A DNA stretch of 22,959 nt from positions 1 to 22,959 of the forward strand of contig CAMCEP010000011.1 in NCBI GenBank assembly GCA_945873675.1. The letters are read 5' to 3'. Position numbers and translations under genes: made by a program. Shown here one piece after another: positions 1 through 7,166 of the stretch. The notes beneath the pieces are model-generated. The model made no database searches and was not told the origin of the DNA. It saw nothing but the letters and a program-made list of their open reading frames with translations. Origin of the DNA: Asaia bogorensis (GTDB lineage Bacteria; Pseudomonadota; Alphaproteobacteria; Acetobacterales; Acetobacteraceae). The stretch's first letter is position 1; every line of letters starts with the position of its first letter.

Positions 1-741
1 GGTTACGATAAGCAGTGGCCAGAGATACTGGTTCCAGGAATAGACGAACATGATGGTCGCCAGCGCCGCCATGTTTGTCTTCGAGAGTGGAAGTAAAATA
101 TCAAACAGAAAGCGTAAGGGGCCGGTACCATCCATCTTTGCGGCTTCCAATAGCTCATCTGGTACGGTTAGAAAAAATTGCCTGTAGAGAAAAGTGCCGG
201 TGGCGGTGGCTATCAATGGCAGGATAAGACCCGAATATGAATTGAGCAGACTCCATTCGGGCAAGACAAGCCGAAGGCCAGTTACCGATTCGAGTAACCA
301 AGACAAGCCAAGTGAATCAAACAACACCTGAAGTGGACGAAGTGCATTTGCAGCGACCGCATAGGTTGGAACAATTCTCACTTCGAGCGGCAGCATCAGT
401 GTGATAAAAATAATCCAGAAAAATACCATCCGTAACCGGTAGCGGAAATAAACGATGGAATAGGCGGAAAGAGCTGCAATGGCGATCTTTCCTGAGGTAA
501 CGCCAATCGCCATCACCAAACTGTTCAGCATTTTCGGTCCAAAGCCAGATTGTGTCCAGGCAGCAATATAGTTTTCCACCATATGCGAACCCGGCCAAAG
601 AGGCATCGGTACGGTATTGACCGTCCTGAAATCATGGGTCGAAGCAACAAAGACGATCCAGAGCGGCAATAGCAGCATCACAAGCCCCACTATCAAAATC
701 GCATGGGTCGTGAAGTTGAGGAGTGGGGTACGTTCGATCAT
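1..741 (-). CDS. ugpE: Glycerol-3-phosphate ABC transporter permease UgpE (3' end outside window)
   Basis: This is the second inner-membrane permease of the UgpBAEC sn-glycerol-3-phosphate importer. The frame is open from an ATG at 741 through the left edge, giving 247 residues without a stop. The family is about 280 residues long, so only the C-terminal tail is missing. Hydrophobic segments lie near residues 13-33, 75-95, 105-120 and 170-190. The coupling (EAA) motif EAAKMDGTG is at 199-207, followed by the UgpE-typical stretch YSWNQYLWPLL near 234-244. The gene begins 13 bases after the ugpA stop, so the two are certainly co-transcribed; the ribosome binding site is weak. Compared with E. 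coli UgpE as I remember it, there is an extra stretch of about 30 residues near 133-165. The ATPase ugpC would be expected beyond the left edge. Confidence 0.9.
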   Translation of the reverse strand, partial: MIERTPLLNFTTHAILIVGLVMLLLPLWIVFVASTHDFRTVNTVPMPLWPGSHMVENYIAAWTQSGFGPKMLNSLVMAIGVTSGKIAIAALSAYSIVYFRYRLRMVFFWIIFITLMLPLEVRIVPTYAVAANALRPLQVLFDSLGLSWLLESVTGLRLVLPEWSLLNSYSGLILPLIATATGTFLYRQFFLTVPDELLEAAKMDGTGPLRFLFDILLPLSKTNMAALATIMFVYSWNQYLWPLLIVT

Positions 742-754
742 TGCTGCTAATGCC

Positions 755-1642
755 CTAGCTGTAATGCACGCGGCGTTCGACAAAACGGAATTGTATGAAG
801 GTCAGGGCGCAAACCATGAGCATGAGGACAAGCGACTGTGCCGCCGCAAGCGAGTAATCTTTTCCCTTGAAGCCGTCAGAATAGATTTTGAATACCATCA
901 AATCGGTTGCACGCGCCGGACCACCCCCGGTGGTGATGTCAACAATACCGAAGGAGTTCACGAAACTATCCGTAATATTGATCACCACAAGGAAGAAAAA
1001 GGTGGGCGCGATGAGGGGAAGTTGCAAATCGCGCATTCGCCGTAACGCCCCCGCGCCATCCATTGCTCCAGCCTCCACTAGGCTTCGCGGAATGGACTGC
1101 AAGCCGGCAAGGAAAAAAATAAAATTATAGGCGACCATCGACCAGGCATTGGCCAAAACAATCAGCACCATGGCATCCACGCCATCAAGCGCTGGATTCC
1201 ATAAGCCGGGGAACCAGACATTAACTGCAGAGACAAACCCCGCGTCGGGTGCAAAAATAAAGCGGAAAGCAAGACCGACCGCTGGGGCAGCCACCGCATA
1301 AGGCCAAAAATAGATAAACCGATACACCTTATAGCCGGCAAGCTGGCGATCAACAAAACTTGCCAGTAACAGACCTATACCCATGGCAAGCGCTGTGCTG
1401 GAAAAAGCAAAAAGTAGCGACCGCTTCACTGAGTTCCAATAAAGCGGATCAGCGAAAACAGTTTCAAAATTCTGCCATCCCACCCATTGCTGTTCACCAC
1501 CAAAGGGGGGTTCCAATGTAAAGGCCCAATAAAGCGCCTCACCGGCAGGCCAATAGAAAAAAGTGAATACAAGAAATAGCTGCGGCAGGATCAGAAGGAT
1601 TGCCAGCCAAAATTTTTTAAATGTAACGCGCTTACCGCTCAT
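755..1642 (-). CDS. ugpA: Glycerol-3-phosphate ABC transporter permease UgpA
   Basis: This 295-residue protein is the first inner-membrane permease of the Ugp importer (MalF/UgpA family, binding-protein-dependent transport fold). About six membrane segments are visible, starting at residues 11-31 and including 75-95, 108-128, 158-180, 208-226 and 265-285. The EAA loop that docks on the ATPase reads EAGAMDGAG at 190-198. The length is normal for UgpA. It sits 62 bases after ugpB, with a strong stem-loop in that gap, and is followed directly by ugpE. The ATG at 1642 has a GCGGGA-like ribosome binding site about eight bases upstream. Assignment to Ugp rather than another sugar importer rests on the UgpB-like partner and on UgpE motifs in the next gene. 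Confidence 0.9.
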   Translation of the reverse strand: MSGKRVTFKKFWLAILLILPQLFLVFTFFYWPAGEALYWAFTLEPPFGGEQQWVGWQNFETVFADPLYWNSVKRSLLFAFSSTALAMGIGLLLASFVDRQLAGYKVYRFIYFWPYAVAAPAVGLAFRFIFAPDAGFVSAVNVWFPGLWNPALDGVDAMVLIVLANAWSMVAYNFIFFLAGLQSIPRSLVEAGAMDGAGALRRMRDLQLPLIAPTFFFLVVINITDSFVNSFGIVDITTGGGPARATDLMVFKIYSDGFKGKDYSLAAAQSLVLMLMVCALTFIQFRFVERRVHYS

Positions 1643-1669
1643 AAAAATTCCCGCCGAAGTTATTACTAA

Positions 1670-1697
1670 TGGCCCGGACGCAAGGACGCCCGGGCCA
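1670..1697 (-). other. Intra-operon stem-loop between ugpB and ugpA
   Basis: A perfect 8-bp inverted repeat, TGGCCCGG at 1670-1677 and CCGGGCCA at 1690-1697, encloses a 12-base loop just after the ugpB stop. No T-run follows on the minus strand, so it is not a standard terminator. Such hairpins behind binding-protein genes often protect the upstream message and lower expression of the permeases; that role is inferred here. Confidence 0.7.
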
Positions 1698-1704
1698 CCA
1701 GTGA

Positions 1705-3051
1705 TTATGGAAGTTGACGACCACGCATCGTCTGCTCAAAGCGACGCAGAATCTGGTTGCCGCGGGCCACAGCATCATCAAGTGCCTGCTGCACTGATTT
1801 CTGCCCCGTGTAGGCCGCCTGCATTTCCGCCTGCAGCTCCGCACGGATGGAGGTAAAATTGCCAAGCCGGATCCCACGGGTATTTTCGCTCGGTGGCGTG
1901 AACGTAAGCGATGTGATGGCCGTTTCACGACCAGCGAAACCAGCGCGGTTGTAAAAGCCGTTATCTTGCATATGACGGAAGGCAGCATTGGTGATCGGGA
2001 TATAGCCGGTTACTGTCGGCATCCATTCCACTTCCGCGCGGGACGCGACATAGTCGAGGAAGGCAGCGGCCGCTTGGTACTCACCTCGTGACTTGCCCTG
2101 CATGACCCAAAGGGAAGCGCCACCCACAAGCGAATTATGCCGCTGGAACCCTTCGTAAACAGGCAGCATAGCGACAGACCATTGCAGCCTATCAGCGGCG
2201 GTCGAGCCAACAACGCCATGATTTGCGATCGAAGACATGGTAACAGCGCAACTTCCATCGGCGAAGGCCTGCACAAGTGTCTTGCCAGTCTGGGCTGTCT
2301 GGATGCGCACTAGGCCCTCGTCAAGCCAACGCTTCATATTGGTCAGATGGCGCGGCAGTAGGCCACGATTAAACACCAGCTCCGCATCCAGCCCCTGATA
2401 GCCATTGGCGCGTGTGGCGATTGACTGGTTGTGAATGGCAAGGAATTGCTCAACCCATTGCCAGGTGTCGAAATCAATCGCCATGGGGCAGGCATGCCCC
2501 GAAGCCTTCAGCGAGCGTAGGTCATTTTCCAATTGTTCCCACGTACCGGCTGCCTCATTGCGACCAATGCGCTGATAGGCGCCACGATTCCAATACATCA
2601 CGGCGGATGATGAATTATACGGGAAAGACCACATCTCTCCACGTGAAGTCGCATAATAAAGTGCGACGCCAGGGAAGTAGTCATTCCAGTCAATTTTCAT
2701 ATTGAAATCACGGGCGAACTGCACCGCGTTGTAGGTCGCGCCGGACAGCATGAAGTTGACTGTTCCGGCGTCATATATCTGCACCAATGTGGGATGCTGT
2801 CGGGCACGATAGGCGGCGATCGTGTTTTGCTCCGCGCGATCATAACCGCCTTGACCCGTGCACACCGCTTCGTACTGGGTCTGGCTCTCGTTGAAGCGCT
2901 TGCAGTGATCGGCCATCACCTCGCCAAGCTGTCCGGTAAGGCCATACCAATAATCGAAGCGCTGGCGCTGCTGTGCGGTAGCGTCGAAAGCAGAAAAGCC
3001 AATAGCGATGGCCGCCGCTGCTGCGGCACCCATCATGCGTTTCCCAAGCAT
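1705..3051 (-). CDS. ugpB: Glycerol-3-phosphate-binding periplasmic protein UgpB
   Basis: This periplasmic solute-binding protein (family 1 extracellular binding protein) captures sn-glycerol-3-phosphate, and in E. coli also glycerophosphodiesters, for UgpAE. I chose the ATG at 3051 (448 residues) because a GGGAGA ribosome binding site lies about eight bases upstream and the next residues form a Sec signal peptide: basic MLGKRMMG, a hydrophobic alanine-rich core, and cleavage after DATA near residue 26. The longer frame from 3189 adds 46 residues ahead of this signal and is unlikely. The mature start (FDYWYGLTGQLGEV) and the C-terminal part (GFYNRAGFAGRE, ENTRGIRLGNF) are UgpB-like, and the length matches the family. 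It leads the ugpBAE operon, and a PHO-box-like element lies 88 bases upstream, consistent with induction by phosphate starvation. Confidence 0.92.
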   Translation of the reverse strand: MLGKRMMGAAAAAAIAIGFSAFDATAQQRQRFDYWYGLTGQLGEVMADHCKRFNESQTQYEAVCTGQGGYDRAEQNTIAAYRARQHPTLVQIYDAGTVNFMLSGATYNAVQFARDFNMKIDWNDYFPGVALYYATSRGEMWSFPYNSSSAVMYWNRGAYQRIGRNEAAGTWEQLENDLRSLKASGHACPMAIDFDTWQWVEQFLAIHNQSIATRANGYQGLDAELVFNRGLLPRHLTNMKRWLDEGLVRIQTAQTGKTLVQAFADGSCAVTMSSIANHGVVGSTAADRLQWSVAMLPVYEGFQRHNSLVGGASLWVMQGKSRGEYQAAAAFLDYVASRAEVEWMPTVTGYIPITNAAFRHMQDNGFYNRAGFAGRETAITSLTFTPPSENTRGIRLGNFTSIRAELQAEMQAAYTGQKSVQQALDDAVARGNQILRRFEQTMRGRQLP

Positions 3052-3139
3052 GTAACGTCTCCCATGAAGGTCATACGAACGAAGAAAAAACGAAGAATGT
3101 TTAGGTAGAAGATTTAGATGATGAAGCGGCTTCAGAAGC

Positions 3140-3157
3140 GTGACATTAGTGTGAATC
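3140..3157 (-). promoter_or_regulatory. PHO-box-like element upstream of ugpB
   Basis: On the minus strand this reads GATTCACACTAATGTCAC, two TTCAC/TGTCAC half-sites 11 bases apart, resembling the PhoB consensus CTGTCAT-N4-CTGTCAC. The 3' half is good and the 5' half degenerate. It ends 88 bases before the ugpB ATG, and a -10-like CTAAAT lies 22 bases downstream. It is the weakest of three related elements in the window, but it fits the shared pattern TTCAY-N5-TGTCAY exactly. Confidence 0.5.
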
Positions 3158-3260
3158 CTGCGCGTCACGGTGTTCGCAAGTTGACCCATACCGGTCGAAG
3201 GGAACGCGGGCTTAGTTATACCAAAGGCCTTGTGCCATTGTTTGGCGCATCAGCACGGGT

Positions 3261-4061
3261 TTACTTAAGCCGCCTTCTGAGAATTGCGCCCAAACTATCA
3301 ACCACCACGACACATGCCAGGATCGTGAGAAGAATCGCGGCTACCTGGTCATAGGCAATCAGGCGAAGGGCAGCGATCAATTCAAAGCCAATGCCGCCAG
3401 CGCCGACAATGCCAAGGACGGTTGATGCACGGAAATGATATTCCCAGCGGTAGATCGTAATATCCGCCATTTGGGGTAGAACCTGCGGCAAAACAGCATG
3501 GGTGATTACCTGTATGCGGTTTGCCCCAGCAGCCCGCGCAGCTTCCAAGGGGCGCGAATCCACATGTTCAATCGCCTCAGCATAGAATTTTCCAACCATA
3601 CCGACGGAATGCAAGGCCAGTGCAAGCACGCCAGGCAAGGCCCCAAATCCTACGGCCGCGACGAAGATGATACCCAGGATCAGTTCAGGAACTGAACGCA
3701 AGAAGGAAAGCAGAAGCCGCGCAATATAGCCTAGGGCCGGAAAAGGCGTGGTATTCGGTGCGGCAAGCAAGGCTAATGGCAACGATAGGATCACGGCCAG
3801 GATGGTGCCCGCAATGGACATGGCGAGTGTATCCAATAAGGGGCGCAGCCAATGTTGCCAGCGCGAAAAATCAGGCGGAATCATTTCCGAGAATAATTGC
3901 GCCAAGGCCGGCATACCCTCAGCAAAGCGCGCAGCATCGAAGAACCCGGTAATGGAAAGAGCCGCAAAGCAAATCGCCAATAGGCAGGCAATCAGCAATG
4001 CCCGTCGCAGGCCGGCCTTTCGGTCAGCCGCGATGATATGGTCCTGCGTAGTGGTTGACAT
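3261..4061 (-). CDS. phnE: Phosphite/phosphonate ABC transporter permease (PtxC/PhnE family)
   Basis: This 266-residue inner-membrane permease is of the PhnE type. Hydrophobic segments appear at about residues 21-41, 78-100, 112-135, 138-158 and 240-258. The coupling motif EAARAAGAN is at 173-181, followed by VITHAVLPQVLPQ, a hallmark of the PhnE/PtxC family. Its ATG shares one base with the stop codon of the binding-protein gene (TGATG at 4059-4063), so the two are translationally coupled. As the last gene of an ATPase/binding protein/permease operon divergent from a PtxD-like dehydrogenase gene, it most probably carries phosphite, although PhnE relatives that carry phosphonates cannot be separated by sequence alone. 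No obvious T-rich terminator is seen after the stop. Confidence 0.88.
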   Translation of the reverse strand: MSTTTQDHIIAADRKAGLRRALLIACLLAICFAALSITGFFDAARFAEGMPALAQLFSEMIPPDFSRWQHWLRPLLDTLAMSIAGTILAVILSLPLALLAAPNTTPFPALGYIARLLLSFLRSVPELILGIIFVAAVGFGALPGVLALALHSVGMVGKFYAEAIEHVDSRPLEAARAAGANRIQVITHAVLPQVLPQMADITIYRWEYHFRASTVLGIVGAGGIGFELIAALRLIAYDQVAAILLTILACVVVVDSLGAILRRRLK

Positions 4062-4918
4062 CAGCTCATGCGGCTCAGATCAAGATTGAGGATGCGTGCC
4101 GTCTCGCGCAGTACATCATAGGCAGCATCGGTTGTCGGCGCAAAGCCTTCCACGCGGAAATTGCGCAGCAATTCCGGATTATTCAGGGTAAGAAAAGCAT
4201 CGCGAATGGCTTGCTTTAGCGCAGGCGCCAGATCACCTTGCATCACCATGGGATAATTCGGAATGGGATCTGAAAAGGCAACATCCACCAAACGATCACG
4301 GCGGATGATGTTGCGCGCGAGGAGAGAATGGAAGATCGGCTCGGAAAGGGCGCCAGCGGGTGCGCGTCCCGCTTCGACCGTACGCGCAACAGCGTCATGC
4401 GTACCGACATGCACCACGCGGAAATCCCGCTCCCCGGCAAGGCCAGTGCGCCGAAGAATAGTTGCGCGCGGCACAAGATGCGAGGATGTTGAAGCCTGAT
4501 CGCCAAAGGCAACCGGGTGGCCACGCACATCTTCAAGCTTCTGCACGGGCCCGCCTGCAGTCGCTATAATGATGGAACGATAGGTTGGGGAACCGCGTTC
4601 CACACCAACGGCGAAGGGCTCTATCCCCTCGGCCCGTGATTTGGCCAGCACATAAGAAAAAGGCCCAAAATACGCGATTTCGATACGGCCAAAGCGCATC
4701 GCCTCGATCATTGAAGAATAATCGGTCGTGACAACTACCTGCACTTCGCGACCAAGGACCTGAGACAGATGGGCACGTAATGGTTGAGCGTTCTGGACGA
4801 TGGTCGAGGCATTTTCATCTGGCAGCAAGGCAAGGCGCAAGCGCGCAGGATCCCGGGTTTGGGCCTGCGCCAGCACGGGCAGTAGCAGCGGTGTCGCGAG
4901 AAATGCGCGGCGTTTCAT
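4061..4918 (-). CDS. phnD: Phosphite/phosphonate ABC transporter substrate-binding protein (PtxB/PhnD family)
   Basis: This 285-residue periplasmic binding protein has a short signal peptide, MKRRAFLATPLLLPVLAQA, with likely cleavage after residue 19. Family landmarks are LLPDENAS at 31-38, TTDYSSMIEAMRFGR at 64-78, YFGPFSY at 83-89 and STSSHLVP at 143-150. The last contains the Ser-Thr-Ser-Ser-His cluster that binds the phosphorus oxyanion in PhnD-type proteins. The LLPDENAS and TTDYSSMIEAMR wording matches the phosphite-specific PtxB-like branch better than E. coli PhnD as I recall it; this is from memory, not a search. The ATG overlaps the stop of the ATPase gene in an ATGA at 4915-4918. 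Together with the linked ptxD-like gene this points to phosphite as the substrate. Confidence 0.9.
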   Translation of the reverse strand: MKRRAFLATPLLLPVLAQAQTRDPARLRLALLPDENASTIVQNAQPLRAHLSQVLGREVQVVVTTDYSSMIEAMRFGRIEIAYFGPFSYVLAKSRAEGIEPFAVGVERGSPTYRSIIIATAGGPVQKLEDVRGHPVAFGDQASTSSHLVPRATILRRTGLAGERDFRVVHVGTHDAVARTVEAGRAPAGALSEPIFHSLLARNIIRRDRLVDVAFSDPIPNYPMVMQGDLAPALKQAIRDAFLTLNNPELLRNFRVEGFAPTTDAAYDVLRETARILNLDLSRMS

Positions 4919-5745
4919 GGGGTCATCTCCAGTTCGTTCTCATGTATTGAATGCTTTTGCTGGATTGGGCTGCGGTGATAAATTCGGCGTATGGCGTCTC
5001 CATCAAGCTTATCCGGCGGTCCATCAAAAACGACATGCCCAGAATTGATACCGATGATGCGATCACCGAATTTGAGCGCAAGCTCCACTTGATGCAGTGA
5101 AATAATTGCACTCAGCCCATCCTGCCGACATATCTGATGCAAAAGCGCCAGCACTCGTTCTGCGGTCGCGGGGTCAAGGGAGGCGACAGGTTCATCCGCT
5201 AGTATAAGGTTGGGCCCCTGAGCCAACGCGCGCGCAATGCCAACACGCTGCTGCTGCCCTCCTGAGAGCTGATCGGCACGCCGCAAGGCATAGTCCAGCA
5301 AGCCAACCCGATCCAAGGCATCCAAACCAAGACGTTTTTCAGCTGCCGATAAAGGGAACAGGCTACGTATGGTGGAATGGTGCCCGAGCCGTCCCATGAG
5401 GACATTCCCGAGTGCAGTCAGGCGACCGATCAGCTGATGCTGCTGAAAAATCATGCCAGTTTTGCGGCGGTGTTCCTGCCACTGGTGCGCACTGCGTAAT
5501 ACGCCCAAACGCGCGGAGACCACCTGCCCCTGGCTGAGCGATACAAGTCCATTCAAACTGCGGAGTAGCGTTGATTTGCCAGCGCCTGAAGGCCCAAGCA
5601 AAATCGTGAAAGCGCCCTCCGCGAATTCCAAACTAGTTGGCTGTAACGCAAGAGTGCCACCAGGATAGGTCACGCCAGCATCAGAAAGACGCAAAATCGA
5701 GTACCCCCTGGTTTGAATTTCGGAATACAAAGAACCGGCCTTCAT
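4915..5745 (-). CDS. phnC: Phosphite/phosphonate ABC transporter ATP-binding protein (PtxA/PhnC family)
   Basis: This is the cytoplasmic ATPase that powers the PhnE-like permease. Counted from the ATG at 5745, the 276-residue protein has Walker A GPSGAGKS at 51-58, signature LSGGQQQR at 160-167, Walker B LILADEP at 180-186, the D-loop SLD, and the switch histidine in LHQ at 218. The start is uncertain: the ATG at 5745 has no Shine-Dalgarno sequence, whereas a TTG at 5694 (residue 18) follows AGGGGG with a 9-base spacer and would place Walker A at about residue 34, near its position in E. coli PhnC (about 37). The gene opens the minus-strand phosphite operon, and a PHO-box-like element lies upstream. 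It overlaps phnD by four bases. Confidence 0.9.
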   Translation of the reverse strand: MKAGSLYSEIQTRGYSILRLSDAGVTYPGGTLALQPTSLEFAEGAFTILLGPSGAGKSTLLRSLNGLVSLSQGQVVSARLGVLRSAHQWQEHRRKTGMIFQQHQLIGRLTALGNVLMGRLGHHSTIRSLFPLSAAEKRLGLDALDRVGLLDYALRRADQLSGGQQQRVGIARALAQGPNLILADEPVASLDPATAERVLALLHQICRQDGLSAIISLHQVELALKFGDRIIGINSGHVVFDGPPDKLDGDAIRRIYHRSPIQQKHSIHENELEMTP

Positions 5746-5761
5746 GATCGCTTTTTGTGGC

Positions 5762-5769
5762 GCTATACT
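5762..5769. promoter_or_regulatory. Back-to-back -10-like elements between phnC/ptxA and ptxD
   Basis: The shared TATA core reads TATACT on the plus strand (5764-5769), facing ptxD, and TATAGC on the minus strand (5767-5762), facing the transporter operon. The minus-strand copy lies 22 bases past the PHO-box-like element, the same spacing as the CTAAAT element before ugpB. No good -35 is seen for either direction, which would suit an activator-dependent promoter. Confidence 0.35.
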
Positions 5770-5789
5770 GTCTCCTCACCGAAGCTGGA

Positions 5790-5807
5790 GTGACAATTTA
5801 ATGAAAC
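5790..5807 (-). promoter_or_regulatory. PHO-box-like element between ptxA/phnC and ptxD
   Basis: The minus strand reads GTTTCATTAAATTGTCAC, with half-sites TTTCAT and TTGTCAC 11 bases apart and an AT-rich spacer, matching the PHO-box consensus at roughly 14 of 18 positions. It faces the transporter operon and covers the ptxD start codon at 5801. It ends 95 bases before the TTG and 44 bases before the ATG proposed for the ATPase gene; the TTG distance resembles the 86 and 88 bases seen at the other two elements. Confidence 0.6.
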
Positions 5808-6781
5808 CCGCCACGCAACCACGCATCCTAGTGACTCAGCCACTTCATGCGACGGTGCTTGCGCGTCTAAAGAGTTTTTCTGATGTGGAGATGAATGATG
5901 GGCCTGAGCCCTGGTCGGCAGAGGCATTGCGCACACGTGCCTCAGCGGCGGATGGGTTGCTTACCTTCATGACCGATCACGTGGATGATAATTTCCTGGC
6001 CGCCTGTCCGCAGCTTCGCATGATCGGCTGCGCATTGAAGGGCGCCGATAATTTCGACCTTGCCGCGTGTCAGCGACGTGGGGTGACGGTTTCGGTGGTG
6101 CCAGACCTTCTCACCGCGCCAACGGCCGAACTAGCCATTGGTTTGCTGATTGGCCTTGGGCGGCATCTGCGCGCTGGAGATAAATTGGTGCGTAGCGGCG
6201 CATTCGCCGGTTGGCGTCCCATCCTTTACGGCGCAGGCTTGGAAGGCGCGACTATTGGGTTGCTTGGTTTTGGCCGGGTAGGGCGGGCGATTGCGGCGCG
6301 ACTTCAGGGCTTTGGCTGCCGCTTGATTGGTTATGACCAGGCTGCCCCAGCGCCGGATGGCGTGACGATGATGCCGCTTGAGGCGATTCTTCCTTTGGCT
6401 GACGCGCTGGTCCTTGCGCTGCCGCTTACGCCAGGCACCAGACACATCCTCGACGCAGCGCGACTGGCTAGCCTGCCACCTCATGCGCTGGTGGTGAATG
6501 TCGCGCGCGGTTCCTTGGTAGATGAAGCAGCGGTGGCCGAAGCACTGCACGCTGGACGGCTAGGAGGTTTTGCGGCTGATGTCTTCGCCATGGAGGATTG
6601 GGCCTTGCCGCATCGCCCCCCCGCAATCCCGCCGGCGCTTTTGGCCCATCCTCGCACCCTGTTTACGCCCCATCTGGGGTCGGCCGTGGCGCAAGTGCGC
6701 GAAGCCATTGAGATGTCAGCGGCTGAGTCGCTCGCGGCCTTCTTTTCTGGACAACCGGTTCCGGGGCAGATCGCCCCCTAA
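5801..6781 (+). CDS. ptxD: Phosphite (phosphonate) dehydrogenase PtxD-like
   Basis: PtxD, a D-2-hydroxyacid-dehydrogenase-family enzyme, oxidises phosphite to phosphate with NAD+. From the ATG at 5801, with GGAG ten bases upstream, the protein has 326 residues, close to the 336 of Pseudomonas stutzeri PtxD. Signature blocks are conserved: GCALKGADNFD at 77-87, PTAELAIGL at 107-115, ADVFAMEDWA at 259-268 and TPHLGSAV at 289-296. Residues equivalent to all PtxD active-site positions I know of are present: Met57, Lys80, Trp138, Tyr143, Arg236, Glu265, His291, Ser294 and Arg300. The Rossmann motif is GFGRVG at 156-161. Asp179 replaces PtxD Glu175 at the end of beta-2, which should still favour NAD over NADP. 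It is divergent from the phosphite transporter operon. The ATG at 5744 would overlap the transporter gene and lacks a ribosome binding site. Confidence 0.9.
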   Translation: MKPATQPRILVTQPLHATVLARLKSFSDVEMNDGPEPWSAEALRTRASAADGLLTFMTDHVDDNFLAACPQLRMIGCALKGADNFDLAACQRRGVTVSVVPDLLTAPTAELAIGLLIGLGRHLRAGDKLVRSGAFAGWRPILYGAGLEGATIGLLGFGRVGRAIAARLQGFGCRLIGYDQAAPAPDGVTMMPLEAILPLADALVLALPLTPGTRHILDAARLASLPPHALVVNVARGSLVDEAAVAEALHAGRLGGFAADVFAMEDWALPHRPPAIPPALLAHPRTLFTPHLGSAVAQVREAIEMSAAESLAAFFSGQPVPGQIAP

Positions 6782-6830
6782 TCACAGCCCCTGCAGGCTC
6801 CTTGACCGCTATTCACGCGAAGCAAGGGCT

Positions 6831-6856
6831 TAAAAAACCAGAACCCTCAGCTGGTT
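6831..6856 (-). terminator. Weak minus-strand terminator candidate downstream of ptxD
   Basis: On the minus strand AACCAG (6856-6851) and CTGGTT (6841-6836) can form a 6-bp stem with a 9-base loop, running directly into six T residues. It could stop minus-strand transcripts coming from the homospermidine synthase side before they read antisense into ptxD. The stem is short, so confidence is low. Confidence 0.35.
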
Positions 6857-6857
6857 A

Positions 6858-6880
6858 TAGACACTTGCCTTGCTTGTCTA
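6858..6880. repeat. Inverted repeat upstream of the small ORF
   Basis: TAGACA at 6858-6863 and TGTCTA at 6875-6880 are perfect inverted copies separated by 11 bases (CTTGCCTTGCT). The element sits about 40 bases before the small ORF at 6923 and could be an operator, but no regulator gene is nearby. Confidence 0.35.
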
Positions 6881-6922
6881 TGCGTACTAGGAAGCGTTGG
6901 AATTAAAGCAAAAGGCACTTGC

Positions 6923-7156
6923 ATGTCTTCGCGTCAGCTTCGCGTCGGGCTTTTCGGTTTTGGGGCTTGGCGTTTCGAGGTTTTTGACCAAACCTCAGGG
7001 GGTTGGAAGATAATTCTCCACCCAGCGCCAGGGACGTCCTTCTCTCCACAAATCCTGATGACCGACCAAGCCAGTGGGTTGCCCCAATTGCTTGATCGGG
7101 CAAGGAATTGGGTGCTCGAAAAGACTGACCCAGCGGCGCTGAAAGCATGCGGCTAA
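6923..7156 (+). CDS. Small hypothetical protein
   Basis: This 77-residue frame lies between ptxD and the convergent homospermidine synthase gene, in space otherwise without a gene. An AAAGG ribosome binding site lies about eight bases before the ATG. The predicted protein is soluble, with no signal peptide or membrane segment. Its middle part reads GWKIILHPAPGTSFSPQ, followed by a plausible amphipathic helix (LPQLLDRARNWVLEK). I recognise no domain and assign no function. The coherent C-terminal two thirds look protein-like and a GC-rich stem-loop follows the stop, which argues for a real gene, but the opposite strand is also open for most of this stretch. Conservation in relatives would decide. 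Confidence 0.5.
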   Translation: MSSRQLRVGLFGFGAWRFEVFDQTSGGWKIILHPAPGTSFSPQILMTDQASGLPQLLDRARNWVLEKTDPAALKACG

Positions 7157-7166
7157 ACGGCCTGTT

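Noticed and set aside
3052..3189. Extended N-terminus of UgpB from 3189
   Set aside because: The extra 46 residues precede a clear signal peptide with its own GGGAGA ribosome binding site, and the extension includes the PHO-box-like element.
5744..5800. Earlier ptxD start at 5744
   Set aside because: It overlaps the divergent transporter gene, has no ribosome binding site and adds 19 residues absent from PtxD; 5801 has GGAG upstream and starts just before the first beta strand.
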